Shown one piece after another: positions 25,957-35,272 of a stretch of 64,000 bases of DNA (position 1 is its first letter; every line of letters begins with the position of its first letter). The notes under the pieces are model-generated. The model had not been told where the DNA came from. It searched no databases and worked only from the letters and a program-made list of their open reading frames with translations. The translations under genes were made by a program, and so were the position numbers. Source of the DNA: Flavobacteriaceae bacterium (GTDB lineage Bacteria; Bacteroidota; Bacteroidia; Flavobacteriales; Flavobacteriaceae); the NCBI GenBank assembly GCA_002694465.1, contig NZMG01000054.1, positions 117,327 to 181,326 on the forward strand. The letters run 5' to 3'.

Positions 25957-26837
25957 AAAAACTACTATTTACAATTTTATTACTACCCTTATTAGTTTTG
26001 GGTCAAGAGGATCTTTTAAGCGAATTAGAAGCAGGAGTAGAAGTAGATAATACAGTGTCTTCAGCATTTAAAGGATTAAAAATTGTCAATTTTGAATCGA
26101 CAAAACTAGCTGGAAAGAAAGACCTATTCTTTATTGTTTCGCATCGATTTGGAACTGTAAAAAATGGTTTTGATGATTTGTTTGGACTAGATAATGCGGT
26201 TACTCAACTAAAGTTCATTTACGGAATTACCGAAGGAATTAATATTGGAGTTGCTAGAAGTTCTTTTCAGAAAAAATATGGTATTCACGCAAAGTACCGA
26301 TTAGTTCAGCAAGAAAATGACGGATTTCCATTTACTATCGTGGGATATAACTTAGTAACTATAAATACCTCACTTGATAAAGATTTGTTGCCTAAACTCG
26401 AATTTGCTGATAGAGTGAATTATGTAAATCAAATTCTTATATCAAGGAAATTTTCAGAAGACTTTTCGTTCCTCATTGCACCTACTCATGTTCAGGAAAA
26501 CTTGGCTACCCGAAGCTTTGTTGAAATAAGTGACACCGAATTTGAAAATTATGATGAAGAAAATAACCAGTTTGCTGTTGGTGTGGGAGGGCGTTATAAG
26601 TTAACCAAGCGATGGAGTTTAAATATGGATTATGGAATTCACCTAAACCGAAATAGTAATTCCATTTTTAAAAATCCGCTTTCCATTGGTGTTGATTTGG
26701 AAACAGGAGGTCATGTATTTCAAATGCATTTTACGAACGCTCAGGCCATGTTCGAAGATGGATTTATTGTCCAAGGGCAAGGCGATTGGGGTGATGGCGA
26801 TTTTTTCTTTGGATTTAACTTAAGTAGAGTCTTTTAA
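25953..26837 (+). CDS. DUF5777-type outer-membrane beta-barrel protein
   Basis: A 294-residue protein with a signal peptide (LLPLLVLGQ) and a repeated pattern of amphipathic beta-strands ending in aromatic VF, typical of an outer-membrane barrel. Segments such as KDLFFIVSHRFGTVKNGFDDLFGLDNA match DUF5777. The ATG at 25953 overlaps the previous stop region. DUF5777 proteins occur next to cytochromes and YceI proteins in flavobacteria; transport or an electron-transfer scaffold is conjecture. Confidence 0.8.
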   Translation: MKKLLFTILLLPLLVLGQEDLLSELEAGVEVDNTVSSAFKGLKIVNFESTKLAGKKDLFFIVSHRFGTVKNGFDDLFGLDNAVTQLKFIYGITEGINIGVARSSFQKKYGIHAKYRLVQQENDGFPFTIVGYNLVTINTSLDKDLLPKLEFADRVNYVNQILISRKFSEDFSFLIAPTHVQENLATRSFVEISDTEFENYDEENNQFAVGVGGRYKLTKRWSLNMDYGIHLNRNSNSIFKNPLSIGVDLETGGHVFQMHFTNAQAMFEDGFIVQGQGDWGDGDFFFGFNLSRVF

Positions 26838-26910
26838 AATGAAATTATAAACACACGTTGCATATTAATAAATCAACATATTAAAAATTAACCTTTAAAA
26901 ATTACTTAAA

Positions 26911-27486
26911 ATGAAAAAAGTTACTTTATTATTCGTCGCACTTTTAACCACTATGTTTGCTAGTGCACAAACAGAACATTTTATTGATTGGGCCACAACC
27001 ACAGGTACTGAAGGCACCATTACAATTGAAGTTGGTGATACCGTTACCTGGACTTGGGCAGACACAGTACCTCACTCCGTAACAAGTGATTCTGGATCTA
27101 CAGAAGTTTTTGACAGCGGAGTTGAAACCGGACTAGGATTTACCTTTTCTCACACATTTACCATGCCGGGAGTAAATCCTTACGGTTGTGATGTGCATTC
27201 TGCCATGGAAGGCGTTATTACGGTTGAACAAATTGCAGGAGTGGAAGATAACTTTGCATTAAGCGTAAACCATTTTCCTAATCCAGTAATTAATAAATTG
27301 ACTGTGACCTCTGAATTTTCTTTAACAGCGTTCCAAGTTTACGACATTTTAGGAAAAAAAGTAGATGTACAAGCAGTCGAAGGAACTTCTATTGCCATTG
27401 ATATGGCACAACTTAACTCTGGAATTTATTTTGTGACCGTGATGTCTAACGATTTACAAAAGACTTTTAAAGTAGTTAAAAAGTAG
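26911..27486 (+). CDS. Secreted cupredoxin with T9SS type A sorting domain
   Basis: A 191-residue protein. The signal peptide ends near ASA-Q20. Residues 21-106 are a plastocyanin/azurin-like domain with type I copper ligands His55 (VPHSV), Cys93, His96 and Met99 (CDVHSAM). Residues about 113-191 are a T9SS type A C-terminal domain (FPNPVINKLTV...GIYFVTV...FKVVKK), so the protein is exported across the outer membrane and anchored or released outside. It is the last gene of the redox run, 73 nt after the barrel gene. Confidence 0.88.
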   Translation: MKKVTLLFVALLTTMFASAQTEHFIDWATTTGTEGTITIEVGDTVTWTWADTVPHSVTSDSGSTEVFDSGVETGLGFTFSHTFTMPGVNPYGCDVHSAMEGVITVEQIAGVEDNFALSVNHFPNPVINKLTVTSEFSLTAFQVYDILGKKVDVQAVEGTSIAIDMAQLNSGIYFVTVMSNDLQKTFKVVKK

Positions 27487-27510
27487 TCTTTACTTTTTCC
27501 TTTCCTTTTA

Positions 27511-27542
27511 AAAAGGGGCTGAATATGATTCAGCCTCTTTTT
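27511..27542. terminator. Bidirectional terminator between cupredoxin gene and rmuC
   Basis: GGCTGAAT (27517-27524) pairs with ATTCAGCC (27528-27535), extended by A/T flanks, with T-runs on both strands. Confidence 0.87.
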
Positions 27543-28871
27543 TTATTCATCTTCGTCTTCTTCAGCCCTTTTTAAAAGCTTTTGGTCAATATTTTTACTG
27601 GCCTTGGCTCCAAGTTTCTTTAATCGTTCTACTCTAGTGATGAGGTTCCCTCGTCCCGTTAATTTTTTCATAGCGGTTTCATAAGTGCCTTGGACTGTTC
27701 CTATTTGTTTACCCACTTTAATTAATTCATCGGTCAAACTGGTAAAGCTATCGTACAAAGCCCCTGCTTGGGTGGCTATTTCTAATGCATTTTGTTGCTG
27801 TTTTTCGTTGTTCCACATACTATCAATGGTACGTAAGGTGGCAAGTAATGTGGTAGGAGTTACGATCACAATATTTTTCTCAAACGCCCAATTATACAAT
27901 CCGCTATCGTGGTTTATGGCAACGGCAAAAGCAGGTTCAATGGGCACAAAAAGTAGCACAAAATCGGGGCTTTCAATTTTGTAAATATCCTGGTAATTTT
28001 TAGCACTTAATTGCTCAATATGCTTTTTTAAAGAATTGATATGTTCTTTTAAAAATCGTGCTTTTATATCATCATCATCATCTTCATTTACAAAACGCTC
28101 ATAGGCTACTAAGGAGACCTTAGAGTCGATAATCATCTTTTTATTATCGGGAAGGTGAAGCACTACATCGGGAAGGACTCTTTTTCCGTCTTCGTTAGTA
28201 AAACTGGTTTGTACAAAATATTCTCGGTCTTTTTCTAAACCACTTTTCTCAAGTACTCTTTCTAAAACCAATTCCCCCCAATTCCCTTGTAATTTGCTAT
28301 CTCCTTTTAGTGCTTTGGTAAGATTTGTAGCTTCTTTACTCATTTGCTCGTTAAGCTCCTTTAGCCCTATAATCTGCTGACGAAGCATCGCATGACGATC
28401 AATACTTTCTTTGTGGGTATCTTCTACACGTTTTTCGAAAGTGGCTATTTTTTCCTGGAGCGGTTTTAAGATTAAATCTAGGTTTTCTTTATTCTGTTTG
28501 GTGAATTTTTCAGATTTTGTGTCTAAAATTTTATTGGCAAGGTTTTCAAACTCGGCGGTAAACTTTTCTTGTAATTTTTCAAGCTCTTCTTTTTGCTCAT
28601 TCAGCTTTCTTTCAAGATTTTCATTTTGAGCATTTCTTTTAACCAATTCGGTATTTAAAAAGTCTTTTTCTTTACGAATGGTTTCTCGTTCATCAATAGT
28701 ATGTTGAAGACGCTCCTGAAGTTTTTCCTCTTGTTCTTTTAACTGATTAATACGCTCTTCCAACTTTCCCGTTTGGGTTTTGTTTCGTAATTGTGCGATT
28801 AAATTGCCAAGATATGCACCCGCAAGGGCTGAAAGAGATCCAATAAGAAAGACGATAAAAGTTTCGCTCAT
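27543..28871 (-). CDS. rmuC: DNA recombination protein RmuC
   Basis: A 442-residue protein with one N-terminal membrane anchor (residues 4-22), a coiled coil of about 150 residues rich in E, K and L, and the C-terminal RmuC nuclease-like domain (GNWGELVLERVLEKSGLE, PDVVLHLPDNKKMIIDSKVSL with the acidic/Lys core, FVPIEPAFAVA). RmuC limits inversions at short repeats in E. coli. The order and length are normal for the family. Confidence 0.9.
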   Translation of the reverse strand: MSETFIVFLIGSLSALAGAYLGNLIAQLRNKTQTGKLEERINQLKEQEEKLQERLQHTIDERETIRKEKDFLNTELVKRNAQNENLERKLNEQKEELEKLQEKFTAEFENLANKILDTKSEKFTKQNKENLDLILKPLQEKIATFEKRVEDTHKESIDRHAMLRQQIIGLKELNEQMSKEATNLTKALKGDSKLQGNWGELVLERVLEKSGLEKDREYFVQTSFTNEDGKRVLPDVVLHLPDNKKMIIDSKVSLVAYERFVNEDDDDDIKARFLKEHINSLKKHIEQLSAKNYQDIYKIESPDFVLLFVPIEPAFAVAINHDSGLYNWAFEKNIVIVTPTTLLATLRTIDSMWNNEKQQQNALEIATQAGALYDSFTSLTDELIKVGKQIGTVQGTYETAMKKLTGRGNLITRVERLKKLGAKASKNIDQKLLKRAEEDEDE

Positions 28872-28899
28872 TTTAGGTAGAAAATTTTAGTAAAGATAC

Positions 28900-29694
28900 T
28901 TAATCCTTTATAGTAAATCGACCTGTTTTGGCATCAAAAAGGATGATGTCTTCGGGAAAAAGGGCATTAAATTTCCCTTCTTCAATGAGTTTGCAAGGTT
29001 GGTCGAAATAAAATGCGTCTGTTGTTAGTACGCCTATTTTATCACTTAATTGAATCGCCAAATCTATTTCGTGGGTCGAAAAAAGGATGATTTTTTCGGT
29101 TTCCTTCGTGAGTTTTTTCAACAATTTCAATACGTATGCTCGATGATATAAATCTAAGTGTGTGGTAGGTTCATCGAGAATGATGATGGGGGTATCTTGT
29201 GCCAAAGCCCTAGCAATGGCAACACGTTGTAACTGCCCGTCACTTAACTCAAAACACTTTCGTTGTGAAAGCTTTTGGGTATCGGTTATCTCCAACGCCC
29301 AGTCAATTTTTTCTTTGTCGTTAGGAGTGAGTGTTCCCATCCAATTGGTATAGGGCTGTCTTCCCAGGGAAACAAATTCTAATACCGACAAATTTTTTGA
29401 GGCAGGCGCTTCCGTAAATACCACACTTAATAAAGATGCCAATTCTAACGGATGATATTCTTCTAATTTTTTTCCTAATATTGAAATCGTTCCTGCAAGT
29501 GGTTTCTGCATTCCAGTGAGTGTCCGGAGTAGGGTCGATTTTCCAATGCCGTTGGCACCCACCATTCCAATGAGTTCGCCCTTATTTAATTCGAAAGAAA
29601 GATTTTGAGCCACCACAGTATCCTTCTTTTTATGGGAATATCCTATAGAAAGATTCGTCACTTTTAATACGCTATGTTGGTTTTCCGAAGCCAT
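28900..29694 (-). CDS. ABC transporter ATPase, probable vitamin B12 importer (BtuD-like)
   Basis: A 264-residue ATPase with Walker A GANGIGKST, signature LSDGQLQRVAIARAL, Walker B IIILDEPTTHLD and switch His in STHE. It belongs to the FecE/BtuD class. I start it at the ATG 29692-29694, which overlaps the permease stop by one base (TAATG); an upstream in-frame start would overlap the permease more. It is the third gene of the btuF-C-D-like operon beside a cobalamin-riboswitch-controlled receptor, so cobalamin is the likely cargo, though iron-siderophore transport has the same architecture. Confidence 0.85.
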   Translation of the reverse strand: MASENQHSVLKVTNLSIGYSHKKKDTVVAQNLSFELNKGELIGMVGANGIGKSTLLRTLTGMQKPLAGTISILGKKLEEYHPLELASLLSVVFTEAPASKNLSVLEFVSLGRQPYTNWMGTLTPNDKEKIDWALEITDTQKLSQRKCFELSDGQLQRVAIARALAQDTPIIILDEPTTHLDLYHRAYVLKLLKKLTKETEKIILFSTHEIDLAIQLSDKIGVLTTDAFYFDQPCKLIEEGKFNALFPEDIILFDAKTGRFTIKD

Positions 29695-30725
29695 TAAAAC
29701 AATAATTTTTTCTTTCTCACCAATAACCAAATCACGACAGGTGCACCCACTAAGGATGTAATGGCATTAATGGGTAGTGTGTATTCGCTAAACGGTATTT
29801 GCGCAATACTATCGCATATAAGCATAACAATAGCTCCTAGGAGCAGCACTGCAGGCAATAACACTCTATGATTGGAAGTGGTTACCCATTGCCGGGTAAT
29901 ATGTGGTACTGCCAAACCAATAAAGGCAATAGGCCCTGCAAAAGCGGTGATGGCTCCTGCGAGAATGCTTGTGGAAAAGATAATAAGTAGGGTCGTCCGT
30001 TTTAGTTGAACCCCTAAACTTTTCGCATAGTTCTCTCCTAGGAGTAAGGCGTTTAATGATTTCACCGAAAAGAATGCAATGAATAGTCCCACAAGCACAC
30101 AAATGGTTAGTATGAGCACCCCATTCCAGGATTGGTTTCCCAGGCTTCCGAAGGACCAAAAAACATATTGTTGTAGTTTTTCGGCATTGGTGAAATAGGA
30201 TAACACTGCTACCACTGCCGAAGTGACACTCCCAAACATCAATCCTATAATTAGAATCGCCATGGTATCTTTTACTCTAAAGGTAACTGCTAACACCGCC
30301 AGAAGGACCAAAAAACTCCCAAAAGCCGATGCCAACACCAAACTCCATTCGCTTACCAAAGCATTGCTTAAAAAGCCTCCAAACGCTCCGGCTCCCAAAA
30401 TTAAAAAGGCTACCCCTAAACTAGCACCGCTGCTCAATCCTAAGACAAATGGGCCTGCGAGTGGATTTCTAAAAAGGGTCTGCATAAATAACCCAGCTGC
30501 CCCTAATCCACTACCTACTAAAATGGCTGTGATGGCTTTGGGAACGCGGTATTGTGTAATAATGTATTCCCAAGAGGATTTTGAAACGTCCCCGCCAAAA
30601 AAGCTAGCAAAAATATCTTTTAACGGGATGGCCACCGACCCTAAGCTAATATTTACAAGGAAGAAGGCTATTAGTAAAACGAATAATAGCAGGAATACTT
30701 TTTTATACGATTTTTGGGTTTCCAT
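29694..30725 (-). CDS. FecCD-family ABC permease, probable vitamin B12 importer (BtuC-like)
   Basis: A 343-residue inner-membrane protein with about ten hydrophobic helices and the family blocks YRVPKAITAILVGSGLGAAGLFMQTLFRNPLAGP (near residue 60) and GPIAFIGLAVPHITRQW (near 265). It forms the channel as a dimer with the downstream ATPase. Its start overlaps the binding-protein stop by one base. Cobalamin specificity is inferred from the neighbouring riboswitch. Confidence 0.87.
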   Translation of the reverse strand: METQKSYKKVFLLLFVLLIAFFLVNISLGSVAIPLKDIFASFFGGDVSKSSWEYIITQYRVPKAITAILVGSGLGAAGLFMQTLFRNPLAGPFVLGLSSGASLGVAFLILGAGAFGGFLSNALVSEWSLVLASAFGSFLVLLAVLAVTFRVKDTMAILIIGLMFGSVTSAVVAVLSYFTNAEKLQQYVFWSFGSLGNQSWNGVLILTICVLVGLFIAFFSVKSLNALLLGENYAKSLGVQLKRTTLLIIFSTSILAGAITAFAGPIAFIGLAVPHITRQWVTTSNHRVLLPAVLLLGAIVMLICDSIAQIPFSEYTLPINAITSLVGAPVVIWLLVRKKKLLF

Positions 30726-31858
30726 TATTGCAAAGGTGCAAAAAAGAATAATTCATAGTCCGGTAAAAGCTCGGGATGTAAAATTTTAATGATGTCTTTC
30801 AATACTAAATCGGGACGATTGGGGGCTAATTCATAATATATAACTCCGCCTGTAGCACCCTTTTTTGTGGTAAAGCTGAATACTTTTTTCTCCTGAAACG
30901 CCTTAAATTCTGTATAGACCGAATGGGCTTCCTCCATTTGAGCATAACTTGAAAACTGACTGGGACCAATCCAGAAATCGGCTTGCTGTGCTTTTTCCAA
31001 CACGCTTTCTAAGTTGAGGGAAAGACTTCCGGTGCCTTCAGAATCGCCCCAGAGATAGTCGCCGTTGGCATCTTTTATAAACTGTGCTGCCCAACTATCC
31101 CCTTGGGGGAGGTACCAAACATCCTTAAACATCGCCCCACTTAATACGGTGGGTTTTGTATTGGAAGTGGAGGCTAATTGTTTTGATTCATTATAATTTT
31201 TTTCAATGTCTGAAAAGATACGATCGGCTTCTTTTTCCTTTCCGAAGAGCACTCCAAAAAACTTAATCCATTCGGCTTTGCCCAATGGGTGCGTTTCGGT
31301 CCAATCGGCATTGTACAAAACTGGAATACCCGTTTTCTGAATCGTAGAAACCGTTTTGTTTTGACCTTCCACGGCAAATGTCACAACGGCATCGGGGCTT
31401 AGATCAATAAGCACTTCGGTATTGATGTCTTCATTTTTGCCTAGTTCTTTTATGGCCCCCAAGTCAATAAGGGCACGTGTTTTTTCGGAAGAGATATAAT
31501 CGAGATTCGGGAATCCAATCAGTTTGTCTTCTACTTCCAACATTTCCAAAGAAGGAATGTGCGTCGTAGAGGTCACTACAATATTTTTTAACGGAACTTC
31601 CACCACTTTCGTTACCTCAAGTGTTTCTGGAACTGTCGCTCCTTTTTGGACTAGGGCATAGGTATAGGTTTCGGTAGCGCCCGGCCAAGGGTTTTTAAGG
31701 GTGACTATTTTATAGGTTTCGAAGTTTTCAATTTCAAATCCTTGGGCGTATTGTACCGCAATCGATGGGGTAGTAGGTGTTATTGTTTTTTTCTCTTCCG
31801 CATGTTTGCAGGAGAAAATAAAGGGGAGAATGAGTAGTGGAAATAGTTTTTTAAGCAT
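30725..31858 (-). CDS. Vitamin B12 or siderophore-binding lipoprotein (BtuF-like)
   Basis: A lipoprotein of about 377 residues (lipobox FIFS-C). It has the two-lobed class III binding-protein pattern: VTSTTHIPSLEMLEVEDKLIGFPNLDYISS, EVLIDLSPDAVVTF, then GVIYYELAPNRPDLVLKDIIKILHPEL at the end. It delivers substrate to the downstream permease. I favour the ATG at 31856-31858 over a TTG two codons upstream, because a TATTTTTG box on this strand (CAAAAATA, 31862-31869) would place the transcript start almost at the ATG. Confidence 0.83.
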   Translation of the reverse strand: MLKKLFPLLILPFIFSCKHAEEKKTITPTTPSIAVQYAQGFEIENFETYKIVTLKNPWPGATETYTYALVQKGATVPETLEVTKVVEVPLKNIVVTSTTHIPSLEMLEVEDKLIGFPNLDYISSEKTRALIDLGAIKELGKNEDINTEVLIDLSPDAVVTFAVEGQNKTVSTIQKTGIPVLYNADWTETHPLGKAEWIKFFGVLFGKEKEADRIFSDIEKNYNESKQLASTSNTKPTVLSGAMFKDVWYLPQGDSWAAQFIKDANGDYLWGDSEGTGSLSLNLESVLEKAQQADFWIGPSQFSSYAQMEEAHSVYTEFKAFQEKKVFSFTTKKGATGGVIYYELAPNRPDLVLKDIIKILHPELLPDYELFFFAPLQ

Positions 31859-31879
31859 CTTCAAAAATAATGGAATTTA

Positions 31880-31913
31880 TCTTGTAGGGGCAATCTATAA
31901 AAATGTATTTTTG
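31880..31913 (+). promoter_or_regulatory. Promoter of the cobalamin riboswitch and receptor gene
   Basis: CTTG near 31881-31884 and TATTTTTG at 31906-31913 (spacing about 21) fit the Bacteroidota consensus and give a transcript starting just before the riboswitch. Confidence 0.6.
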
Positions 31914-31935
31914 ACCCGAAATTTGGTTTTTCTTT

Positions 31936-32097
31936 TTTGGTAAAGGAAAATTAAAAGGGAATTCGGTTAGAATCCGAAGCTGTTCCCGCAACTGTAAGCC
32001 GTCAAGACGATGTTTGTCTTGATAGCACTATTCTTCAAACCACTGTTCCTTAGGAATGGGAAGGTAAGTGCGACAGGCAAGCCAGGAGACCTGCCAA
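31936..32097 (+). promoter_or_regulatory. Cobalamin (AdoCbl) riboswitch
   Basis: The conserved landmarks are present in order: CGGTTAGAATCCGAAGCTG near 31964-31982, TTCCCGCAACTGTAAGCC at about 31983-32000, a variable arm (GTCAAGACG...GTCTTGAT), GGAAGGTAAGTGCGACAGGC and the B12 box AAGCCAGGAGACCTGCC at 32079-32095. It precedes the TonB receptor gene by about 97 nt and should shut down its expression when cobalamin is bound. It acts only on the + strand transcript, not on the divergent transporter operon. Confidence 0.95.
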
Positions 32098-32193
32098 TTT
32101 TCAACATTTTGTCAAACTTTCGGGATAAAGGTTTGGGAGTGTATAAAATACCCTTTTATAGCTTCTGCTTTTTCCGTTTTAAATTATTTTAAA

Positions 32194-34131
32194 ATGAGAA
32201 CGATTTTATTTTTTTCAGTGAGTTTCCTATTGGGGACTTCCTTTCTTTTTTCACAACAAACAACCGTTTTAGATTCGGTGCAAAAGCTAGACTCGGTGTA
32301 TATCGATACCAAAGTGTCTATAGATCGTAAACAAAGTGGAAAGACCGTCACCGTCATTTCGCAGGAAATCCTTCAGCAGAACGCGGGGAAATCGGTAGCA
32401 CAAGTCATTAATGAGGTGGCAGGCTTCGAAATCAACGGAAGCAATAGCAACAACGGTCAAAATCTTGGGTATTTTGTACGCGGAGGCCGCAACAGGCAAG
32501 TGCTTATTTTGGTGGATGGCGTGCCGTTGAATGATGCCTCACAAATTTCGAACGACTTCGATTTACGCTTGGTCTCCCTTGCCAACATTGAAAAAATTGA
32601 GGTGATGAAAGGCGCCTCCAGTGTGTTATACGGAAGTGGTGCCGCGACGGCGGTGATTAGCATTACCACAAAAAACCCTTCCAAAAAGCCGTTTGCCGTG
32701 AGCACCACGAGTATGTTTGGGACCGATAGAAGTGCCGAAGATGATGGCTATCCCGTGGAAAGCATCACCAATAACGCGGTGATTTCGGGGAGTGTGGGCA
32801 AGTTCTTTTACCAAGCCGAAGCAAATCATCGTTACAGTAACGGACTTTCAGCTATTGCAGCACCCGAAGGAGAAGATGCTTTTGAGGCCGACCTTTTTAA
32901 TAATTTTAATGCGAAAGTAAATCTAGGGGTAAATATCACCAAGGACATCACCATCAGTCAGTTTGTGGCGTTTGATAAGTTGACATCAGGCTTTGATGAT
33001 TTTAGCTATACCGATGCCGATTATACCAACGAGACCAAGCAATTCCGTACGGGAGGGCATTTTGAATGGAAATTTAGCAAAGGGGTGTATGTATTTAATG
33101 ATAACTACAGCGTGGTGGAACGTGAAATCACTTCCTCCTTTCCTGCCCAATACGACTCTAAGGTGTACAATTTTGACAACTATTTGCAGTATAATTTCGG
33201 CAAGCAATTTAAAGCCATTGTTGGGTTAGGCGGGAATTTGAGCAAGATGAATTCTTTTACCATTCCGTTTGGGGATATGCAATTTGCGCAGGATGTGGAT
33301 GAGGATACTGCCCAATTTAATTTCTTCGATCCTTATGTAAATGTGTTGTACACCTCTGCTTTTGGACTGAATGTAAGCACAGGCGCCCGAATGAATATCC
33401 ACAGTTTGTACGGAAACCACTTGGTGTATCAGGTAAATCCGTCGTATAATGTGGATGTGAGTACTTTTAATTTGAAGTTTTTAGGCTCCTATAGCACTGC
33501 CTATATCACGCCGTCGCTGTTTCAGATATATGACCCAATTTATGGGAATGAGGCGCTACAACCCGAAGAAAACACCACCCTAGAGGGCGGATTTGAGGTT
33601 TCCAACAAGCGCTTTAGAGTAAGTGCGGTCTATTTCCAACGGGAGGAAGAAAACTTTGTGGATTTTGTGGTGGTAGACCCCGATTTGTTTGCCTACCAAT
33701 ACCAAAATACCGCCGAAACCTTTAAAGCCATTGGGGTAGAGGTGGAAGTGTTGTATACCCCCATAGCACAAGTGACCCTCACTGCCAATTATACCAATAC
33801 CCAAGCCGATGAGCGTTTTGCCTTGCGTATTCCAGAACATAAAGTGAATGCCAGTGTGCAGTATGCCCCTACTACAAAAACGAATGTGGGCCTAAGTTTT
33901 ATGAATGTCTCAGACCGTGACGACACCTTTTTTAATCCCGATACCTTTGAAAGTGAAACGGCACTACTAGAAAGCTACTCGCTACTTAACTTTAACGCCA
34001 GCCACCAACTCACCAAAAACCTTAAATTGATGCTAGGGGTGGATAATATCCTTAATACCGACTTTGAAGAATTATACCGTTACCAAACCAAAGGAAGGAA
34101 TGTACGACTAGGGTTTGGGTTGAGGTTTTAA
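32194..34131 (+). CDS. btuB: TonB-dependent receptor for cobalamin (BtuB-like)
   Basis: A 645-residue outer-membrane receptor. After the signal peptide (ending LFSQ), a TonB-box/plug domain is visible (GKTVTVISQEILQQNAGKSVAQVINEVAGFEING, then VFVRGG-like and IEKIEVMKGASSVLYGSGAATAVISITTK), followed by a beta-barrel ending in aromatic RLGFGLRF. The true start is ATG 32194; an in-frame ATG further upstream lies inside the riboswitch. Riboswitch control makes cobalamin the likely ligand. Confidence 0.92.
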   Translation: MRTILFFSVSFLLGTSFLFSQQTTVLDSVQKLDSVYIDTKVSIDRKQSGKTVTVISQEILQQNAGKSVAQVINEVAGFEINGSNSNNGQNLGYFVRGGRNRQVLILVDGVPLNDASQISNDFDLRLVSLANIEKIEVMKGASSVLYGSGAATAVISITTKNPSKKPFAVSTTSMFGTDRSAEDDGYPVESITNNAVISGSVGKFFYQAEANHRYSNGLSAIAAPEGEDAFEADLFNNFNAKVNLGVNITKDITISQFVAFDKLTSGFDDFSYTDADYTNETKQFRTGGHFEWKFSKGVYVFNDNYSVVEREITSSFPAQYDSKVYNFDNYLQYNFGKQFKAIVGLGGNLSKMNSFTIPFGDMQFAQDVDEDTAQFNFFDPYVNVLYTSAFGLNVSTGARMNIHSLYGNHLVYQVNPSYNVDVSTFNLKFLGSYSTAYITPSLFQIYDPIYGNEALQPEENTTLEGGFEVSNKRFRVSAVYFQREEENFVDFVVVDPDLFAYQYQNTAETFKAIGVEVEVLYTPIAQVTLTANYTNTQADERFALRIPEHKVNASVQYAPTTKTNVGLSFMNVSDRDDTFFNPDTFESETALLESYSLLNFNASHQLTKNLKLMLGVDNILNTDFEELYRYQTKGRNVRLGFGLRF

Positions 34132-34189
34132 CAGTCTCGGCTATGAGTTTTTGAAATTACTTAAAGTTGTTGTTGTATATGGTTATATT

Positions 34190-34543
34190 CTATCTATATG
34201 ATTCAGAGATTTCATAATTCCATATATAATTTAGTATAACAATAACTGCTATTATTGCATAGATAATGTAAACTTTATTGATTGAAAAATTAATAAATGG
34301 AATTTCCAAATTACTATTATTCTCTTTTGGTTGCATTAAAATATCCCGAGAATCTATTCGAATCGGAATTTCATTTTCTGAAAAATCATCAATCGGGTCA
34401 GTACTTGGTTTGTAATTCTTTATTTTTCGGTAGGTAAAAAGCATAAGGATTATAATCAATAGCATAATTGGAATGTCTTTACCATCCAAAAAGGTTGTAT
34501 CAAAATATATTGGAAAATCTGGTATGCTTCTTAATGCAATCAT
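34190..34543 (-). CDS. Unknown two-span membrane protein (array gene 9)
   Basis: A 117-residue protein with hydrophobic segments at about residues 22-38 and 88-108 and a charged middle part. I recognise no family. It is the last gene of the array in the direction of transcription. Its start is preceded by the AACGGTTTTGTGTATGG box at 34559-34575, and GTTGTTGTTGTA (34166-34177) lies past its stop. Confidence 0.5.
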   Translation of the reverse strand: MIALRSIPDFPIYFDTTFLDGKDIPIMLLIIILMLFTYRKIKNYKPSTDPIDDFSENEIPIRIDSRDILMQPKENNSNLEIPFINFSINKVYIIYAIIAVIVILNYIWNYEISESYR

Positions 34544-34705
34544 ATTTTAATTACATACAACGGTTTTGTGTATGGTTAGTTACTAATTTAATAAAATAAA
34601 AAGAACAAGAGAAAATCCTGCAGGAATTTCCCGAAGCGTCGTCCTGAGCTTGTCGAAGGGTAGTCCCGACTTAGAATTTTCTTATAGCCATTGTTGCTAT
34701 TAGTT
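34544..34705 (-). repeat. Array spacer with start-side box, stop-side box and dispersed repeat
   Basis: This 162-nt spacer has the start-side box at 34559-34575 and the stop-side box TATAGCCATTGTTGC at 34683-34697. Between them lies GTCGTCCTGAGCTTGTCGAAGG, a sequence I know as a dispersed intergenic repeat in Bacteroidota. Confidence 0.55.
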
Positions 34706-35263
34706 TCATTCAAATGCGAACTCCGTACATTTTAAACTTTTCAATATATTTAAGTTATTATCTAATTCAGTAATAAAGTATTCTCCTGCGTGGCTAAACT
34801 GGTGTTTCCACAAATTTTCAGAAACTCTGCGGATTGAGTCAAGGTCGTTTCGCTTAAATTGCTCTTCAATAAAATTTAAAGTAGAAATCATATAGTCCGC
34901 ACCCCAGTATTGTTCCTTTTTTATTTTTAATTCATCATTATCATCCACATAATAAACTTCCAATATTTCGCCATCTTGCCAAAAATATGTAAAAACAGTC
35001 TGATATTTGGTTACAACGTGATGACCACCCCTATTTTGAAAAGCTTCTACGACATACAGATTCGAATTTGTTAGTTTATAATCATTTAAAAATTTGGGCA
35101 GAATTCGATTTCGAAGTTTCTCTTGATATTCAGTTTTTGAATAGCTTTTGATTTCTGGATATTGAGTTTTGAATTCTGAATTTATCTGTTTTACTACTGA
35201 ATTTTTTATAGAACAGGAAGCCAAAATCAAAAGTAGGAGTAATATGTTTTGCAATTTTTTCAA
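34706..35263 (-). CDS. Unknown lipoprotein (array gene 8)
   Basis: A 185-residue protein with a lipoprotein signal (LILAS-C16), and mixed alpha/beta content including FQNRGGHHVVTKYQTVFTYFWQDGEILEVYYVDDNDEL. No family is recognised. The start is TTG at 35261-35263, since no ATG precedes the signal peptide. Its sense-strand leader runs straight into the AACGGTTTTGGATATAG box at 35273. Confidence 0.55.
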   Translation of the reverse strand: MKKLQNILLLLLILASCSIKNSVVKQINSEFKTQYPEIKSYSKTEYQEKLRNRILPKFLNDYKLTNSNLYVVEAFQNRGGHHVVTKYQTVFTYFWQDGEILEVYYVDDNDELKIKKEQYWGADYMISTLNFIEEQFKRNDLDSIRRVSENLWKHQFSHAGEYFITELDNNLNILKSLKCTEFAFE

Positions 35264-35272
35264 ATTCGTGTC

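Noticed and set aside
32068..32193. N-terminal extension of the receptor starting inside the riboswitch
   Set aside because: The extension overlaps the B12 box and reads as non-secretory sequence; the signal peptide begins at the ATG 32194.
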